Assembly: GCA_910578865.1 (NCBI GenBank)
Contig: CAJTRM010000039.1
Coordinates: 10,397 to 20,023 of the forward strand
Reading direction: 5' to 3'
DNA length: 9,627 bases
Origin: an uncultured Dorea sp.
GTDB lineage: Bacteria; Bacillota_A; Clostridia; Lachnospirales; Lachnospiraceae
Shown: positions 7,023 through 9,627 of the stretch, in pieces
Layout of the letters: every line of letters starts with the position of its first letter
Position numbering within the stretch: the stretch's first letter is position 1
The notes under the pieces: model-generated
Seen by the model: the letters and a program-made list of their open reading frames with translations, nothing else
Databases searched by the model: none
Told to the model about the DNA's origin: nothing
Program-made: the position numbers and the translations under genes

Positions 7023-9131
7023 ATGTGTAAAAACAGAGACATAATTCTGAAATTATTAAGAACAATAGTGATTCTGATGTTGATGACAGTTGTTATTTCT
7101 TTTCCTGTATATGCAGAAGAGGAAACAGGGACAGCAGGTTCTTCACTTGGGAAAGAAGTGTTGGAGGAGCCGGACGAAGAAATAGAAGAGAACGATAGTC
7201 TGACTCGGTCGGCAAAAGCAGCCAGAGCAACCGGCTGGGTGCAGGATAACGTTGGTTGGCGTTATTATTTTAGTAATGGACAATATTATAAAAATACGTG
7301 GTTTCAAAATCCTGGAGACAATCAGTGGTACTGGTTTGAATCCGATGGCTATATAGCTAAAGGGTGGAGAAAAGTTAAGGGAGCGTGGCATTATTTTAAA
7401 GATAGTGGTTATTGGGTAGAACAGAGCCAATACAGCAAATATGAAAATGGAACACTAAAAGGAATTGATGTATCAAAATGGCAAGCGAATATCAATTGGC
7501 AGGCGGTAAAACAGGATGGTATACAGTTTGCATTTGTTCGATTGGGTGCTAGTGGAAAGGATCAAAATTTAGATCCATATTTTGAAAAAAATATGAAGGA
7601 AGCGAAGCAAGCAGGAATTCCAGTAGGAGTGTATTATTATAGTAAAGCTACCACAGTAGATATGGCAATTAAGGAAGCCCAGTTTACGATTAATCATATG
7701 AAGGGTTATCTTGTCTCGTATCCGGTAGTTATTGATGTGGAAGATACTGTTCAACAGAATTTGGGGAAAAATAATCTGGCGAAAATTATTAAAGCATTTT
7801 GTGATGAGATACGTGCGGCAGGTTATACTCCGATGTTGTATACAAATGAAAATTGGTATAGGAATTATATTAATATGAATATGCTGGCAGGAGAGGAGTT
7901 ATGGGTTGCAAGATATAATTATTATTATGATACTGCAATTCCAAGAGGAATCTGGCAGAGTAGTTCAACTAGTCGTGTAAATGGTGTTTCTGGGAATGTT
8001 GATATTAATTTCGGATATAAGGATTATACAAGAATAGTTACTCCAAGAACCAGTGCGCTTCCTAGTTATGCCAACTCGAGCGGACAATGGATAACCGATA
8101 GCAGAGGAAAATGGTATCAATATTATGGTGGAGGATATCCGGCAAATAAATGGGAACAGATTCGTGGAAAATGGTATTGGTTTGATAAAAATGGTTATGT
8201 GACAACGGGTTGGCAGTCTATTTGGGGCTTGTGGTATTATATGGACAGCTCAGGAGCTATGACAACAGGCTGGCAGTATGTTGGCGGACGCTGGTATTAT
8301 ATGAATAGTTCGGGGGCTATGTTGACAGGCTGGCAGAGTATTGGAGGTCAATGGTATTATCTGAGTAGTTCAGGAGTCATGTTAACCGGTTGGCAGGATA
8401 TTGGAGGTCAAAGATATTATTTGAGTGCTTCAGGAGCTATGGTCAGAGGCTGGGTGAAAATAAATGGTGTATATTATTATCTGAGTAATTCGGGAGCTAT
8501 GGTCAGAGGCTGGGTGAAAATAAATGGTATATATTATTATCTCAGTGATACCGGAGTTATGGTGACGGGTTGGCAGAACATTGGAGGCCAAAGATATTAT
8601 TTTAATGCTTCAGGAGCTATGGTTACAGGACGCCAGTATATTGACGGAAAATACTATGAGTTTGGAAGTGATGGAAGTTTAAAAAATGACAGCTCAGGAG
8701 GTGTGAAAGCAGGCTGGCAGTATATCGGAGGAAAATGGTATTATATAAATAGTTCAGGAACTAAATTGACAGGTTGGCAATATATTGGAAACCATTGGTA
8801 TTATCTGGACAGTTCGGGAGTTATGTTAACCGGTTGGCAGGATATTGGAGGTCGAAGATATTATTTGAGTGGTTCAGGAGCTATGGTCAGAGGCTGGGTG
8901 AAAATAAATGGTGTATATTATTATCTGAGTAATTCGGGAGCTATGGTCAGAGGCTGGGTGAAAATAAATGGTATATATTATTATCTCAGTGATACCGGAG
9001 TTATGGTGACGGGTTGGCAGGACATTGGAGGCCAAAGATATTATTTTAATGCTTCAGGAGCTATGGTTACAGGGCGCCAGTATATAGGAGGTAAATATTA
9101 TAATTTTAAAAGTGATGGTAGTTTAATATAG
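7023..9131 (+). CDS. Secreted GH25 muramidase (lysozyme) with N- and C-terminal wall-binding repeats
   Basis: A 702-residue exported protein. ATG 7023 is chosen over an in-frame ATG at 6999 because GGAGAGG (7011-7017) lies 5 bp before it and the signal peptide (residues 1-31, ending VYA) then has normal length. Residues 32-66 are an acidic linker and 71-132 are a first group of wall-binding repeats. About 146-336 is a GH25 domain: Asp149 in GIDVSKWQ, the catalytic Asp238/Glu240 pair in YPVVIDVED, and Asp327 in NVDINFGY. About 350-702 is a long array of 20-21-residue repeats (GWQ.IGG.WYY..SSGAM.T). GH25 enzymes cleave the MurNAc-GlcNAc bond of peptidoglycan. The gene lies 56 bp after the L,D-transpeptidase gene and shares its repeat type and signal-plus-acidic-linker design. 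It could act in wall turnover or against neighbours; no phage holin is nearby. Confidence 0.94.
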   Translation: MCKNRDIILKLLRTIVILMLMTVVISFPVYAEEETGTAGSSLGKEVLEEPDEEIEENDSLTRSAKAARATGWVQDNVGWRYYFSNGQYYKNTWFQNPGDNQWYWFESDGYIAKGWRKVKGAWHYFKDSGYWVEQSQYSKYENGTLKGIDVSKWQANINWQAVKQDGIQFAFVRLGASGKDQNLDPYFEKNMKEAKQAGIPVGVYYYSKATTVDMAIKEAQFTINHMKGYLVSYPVVIDVEDTVQQNLGKNNLAKIIKAFCDEIRAAGYTPMLYTNENWYRNYINMNMLAGEELWVARYNYYYDTAIPRGIWQSSSTSRVNGVSGNVDINFGYKDYTRIVTPRTSALPSYANSSGQWITDSRGKWYQYYGGGYPANKWEQIRGKWYWFDKNGYVTTGWQSIWGLWYYMDSSGAMTTGWQYVGGRWYYMNSSGAMLTGWQSIGGQWYYLSSSGVMLTGWQDIGGQRYYLSASGAMVRGWVKINGVYYYLSNSGAMVRGWVKINGIYYYLSDTGVMVTGWQNIGGQRYYFNASGAMVTGRQYIDGKYYEFGSDGSLKNDSSGGVKAGWQYIGGKWYYINSSGTKLTGWQYIGNHWYYLDSSGVMLTGWQDIGGRRYYLSGSGAMVRGWVKINGVYYYLSNSGAMVRGWVKINGIYYYLSDTGVMVTGWQDIGGQRYYFNASGAMVTGRQYIGGKYYNFKSDGSLI
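8244..9131 (+). repeat. 444-bp tandem duplication in the GH25 repeat array
   Basis: Unit 1 (8244-8687) and unit 2 (8688-9131) align at a constant offset of 444 bp (148 residues, about seven wall-binding repeats). The middle 262 bp (8379-8640 versus 8823-9084) show only four mismatches by eye, while the first 135 bp and the last 40 bp are clearly more diverged. Unit 2 meets the stop codon where unit 1 continues with AAAAATGAC. Confidence 0.9.
8431..8550 (+). repeat. Nested 60-bp tandem repeat (GAMVRGWVKING units)
   Basis: 8431-8490 and 8491-8550 match at 55 of 60 positions by eye, and the same pair recurs 444 bp downstream. These 20-residue units replace the usual Trp of the GxWYY motif with Val or Ile (KINGVYYYLS, KINGIYYYLS), so they may be structural spacers rather than ligand-binding units. 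Confidence 0.85.
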
Positions 9132-9163
9132 TTATATTAAAGATATGAAAAAGTTCTGTGTGT

Positions 9164-9196
9164 GGGGCTGATGTTTTCTAACATCAGCCCCGTTTT
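9164..9196 (+). terminator. Rho-independent terminator after the GH25 gene
   Basis: A 12-bp perfect stem (GGGGCTGATGTT at 9164-9175 with AACATCAGCCCC at 9180-9191), a TTCT loop and a following GTTTTG. It lies 32 bp after the stop codon and ends the L,D-transpeptidase/GH25 transcript. The 3' tract is short on U, so efficiency is uncertain. Confidence 0.88.
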
Positions 9197-9315
9197 GATT
9201 ATGTGCCTGCAATTACAAATAATTGTTGTATTATATGTTAAATGTTAAAAAGGTAAATATTAAAAAACGTTAAAAGGTAAGCGCCAAATAAGAATGTGTA
9301 GTGAAATGTTTGGCT

Positions 9316-9385
9316 TTCTCCTGTAAACTTAGGGTTAGAGTTTTTAGTGTTTACTCCAAAAACTCTAAATCTAAATAAAGGAGAA
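9316..9385 (+). promoter_or_regulatory. Structured leader of IS66 tnpA with possible anti-Shine-Dalgarno pairing
   Basis: An 11-bp perfect inverted repeat (TTAGAGTTTTT 9335-9345, AAAAACTCTAA 9358-9368; 12-nt loop) lies just upstream of the tnpA ribosome site. Outside it, TTCTCCT (9316-9322) is the exact complement of AGGAGAA (9379-9385), which contains the tnpA Shine-Dalgarno. A transcript entering from outside could fold so that the outer pairing hides the ribosome site. This is inference from complementarity only. Confidence 0.45.
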
Positions 9386-9390
9386 TACCT

Positions 9391-9627
9391 ATGGACATTT
9401 CCACTTTAACTCCGGATAAGCAGATGAAACTACAGTACTGGCTAGACGTCATCCGGCAATGCAGAGCCTCCGGTCTGACAAACCAGGCATGGTGCGAACA
9501 GCATGATATCTCATTGAAAAGCTACTATTACTGGATCGCAAAAATCCGGAAACTGGCACTTGAGGAACTCCCCCGGAAGAGGCATGGATGCAGACCGGCG
9601 ATGGCGCAGGCTGCGTTGGTGCCGGAT
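9391..9627 (+). CDS. tnpA: IS66-family accessory protein TnpA, 3' truncated by window
   Basis: The first 79 codons are present and still open at the window edge. ATG 9391 follows AAAGGAGAA (9377-9385). The motif WLDVIRQCRASGLTNQAWCE, then HDISLKSYYYWIAKIRK, is the helix-turn-helix-like start of IS66 Orf1/TnpA. In this family tnpA is followed by tnpB and the DDE transposase tnpC, and all three are needed for efficient transposition; the latter two would lie to the right. TnpA of IS66 is usually little more than 100 residues, so perhaps two thirds is seen here. Codon use is more GC-rich than in the AT-rich genes to its left, as expected for an independent element. Confidence 0.9.
   Translation, partial: MDISTLTPDKQMKLQYWLDVIRQCRASGLTNQAWCEQHDISLKSYYYWIAKIRKLALEELPRKRHGCRPAMAQAALVPD

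Larger units (their letters stand above)
9277..9627 (+). mobile_element. IS66-family insertion sequence, left end (right end outside window)
   Basis: The element is inferred to begin at GTAAGCGCC (9277-9285), the kind of terminal inverted repeat found at IS66-family ends, 114 bp before the IS66-type tnpA start. IS66 elements normally make 8-bp target duplications, so the flanking copy would be GTTAAAAG (9269-9276); its partner lies beyond the window. The AT-rich 80 bp between the terminator and the element contain nothing recognisable. Confidence 0.75.

Noticed and set aside
7143..7754. Minus-strand frames opposite the GH25 gene
   Set aside because: They are antisense shadows of a well-supported GH25 coding region.
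5638..9131. Repeats as a CRISPR array or minisatellite
   Set aside because: The repeats are in frame within two secreted proteins and match known wall-binding motifs; there is no spacer structure.
7023..9131. GH25 protein as a prophage endolysin
   Set aside because: It has a signal peptide and long repeat arrays, no holin or phage structural gene is nearby, and it is paired with an L,D-transpeptidase.

Overview
The window looks like chromosomal DNA of a Gram-positive gut Firmicute, most probably a Lachnospiraceae/Clostridium-cluster organism. The reasons are the LytR-CpsA-Psr (LCP) protein, the choline-binding-type wall repeats, strong AGGAG ribosome sites, the IS66 element and the clostridial-type group II intron reverse transcriptase remnant. 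I cannot name the species from sequence alone. The window is a mosaic: bases 1 to about 2100 are visibly GC-rich, bases from about 2480 to 9276 are AT-rich, and a decayed group II intron reverse transcriptase lies at the junction.

Left edge (1-554): the C-terminal end of a DUF4280 (PAAR-like) protein is followed 17 bp later by a compact stand-alone DUF4157 protein carrying HELGH. This is the tail of an operon related to contractile-injection or polymorphic-effector accessory genes. Next, a well-formed sigma-A-like promoter (617-645) precedes a monocistronic LCP-family ligase (767-2095).

Middle (2096-5050): the remains of a group II intron reverse transcriptase (RT core joined directly to its extreme C-terminus) are followed by an MBOAT-family O-acyltransferase gene broken by two frameshifts. 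An intact SGNH-type partner follows. Together these two would have formed an extracytoplasmic O-acylation pair acting on a cell-surface polymer.

Right half (5051-9131): two large secreted proteins are built from the same wall-binding repeats. One ends in a YkuD L,D-transpeptidase domain (making 3-3 peptidoglycan cross-links or attaching proteins) and the other carries a GH25 muramidase domain. They are 56 bp apart and probably co-transcribed, ending at a strong rho-independent terminator (9164-9196). Both show internal duplication: an exact 201-bp period in the first and a 444-bp tandem duplication in the second.

Right edge (9277-9627): the left end of an IS66-family element, with its terminal GTAAGCGCC, a structured leader and a truncated tnpA.

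Taken together, 767-9131 is a cell-envelope region: polymer ligation (LCP), polymer O-acylation (MBOAT/SGNH, apparently inactivated), cross-linking (L,D-transpeptidase) and glycan cleavage (GH25). I see no tRNA, rRNA or CRISPR array. No stretch longer than about 300 bp lacks a gene or gene remnant.
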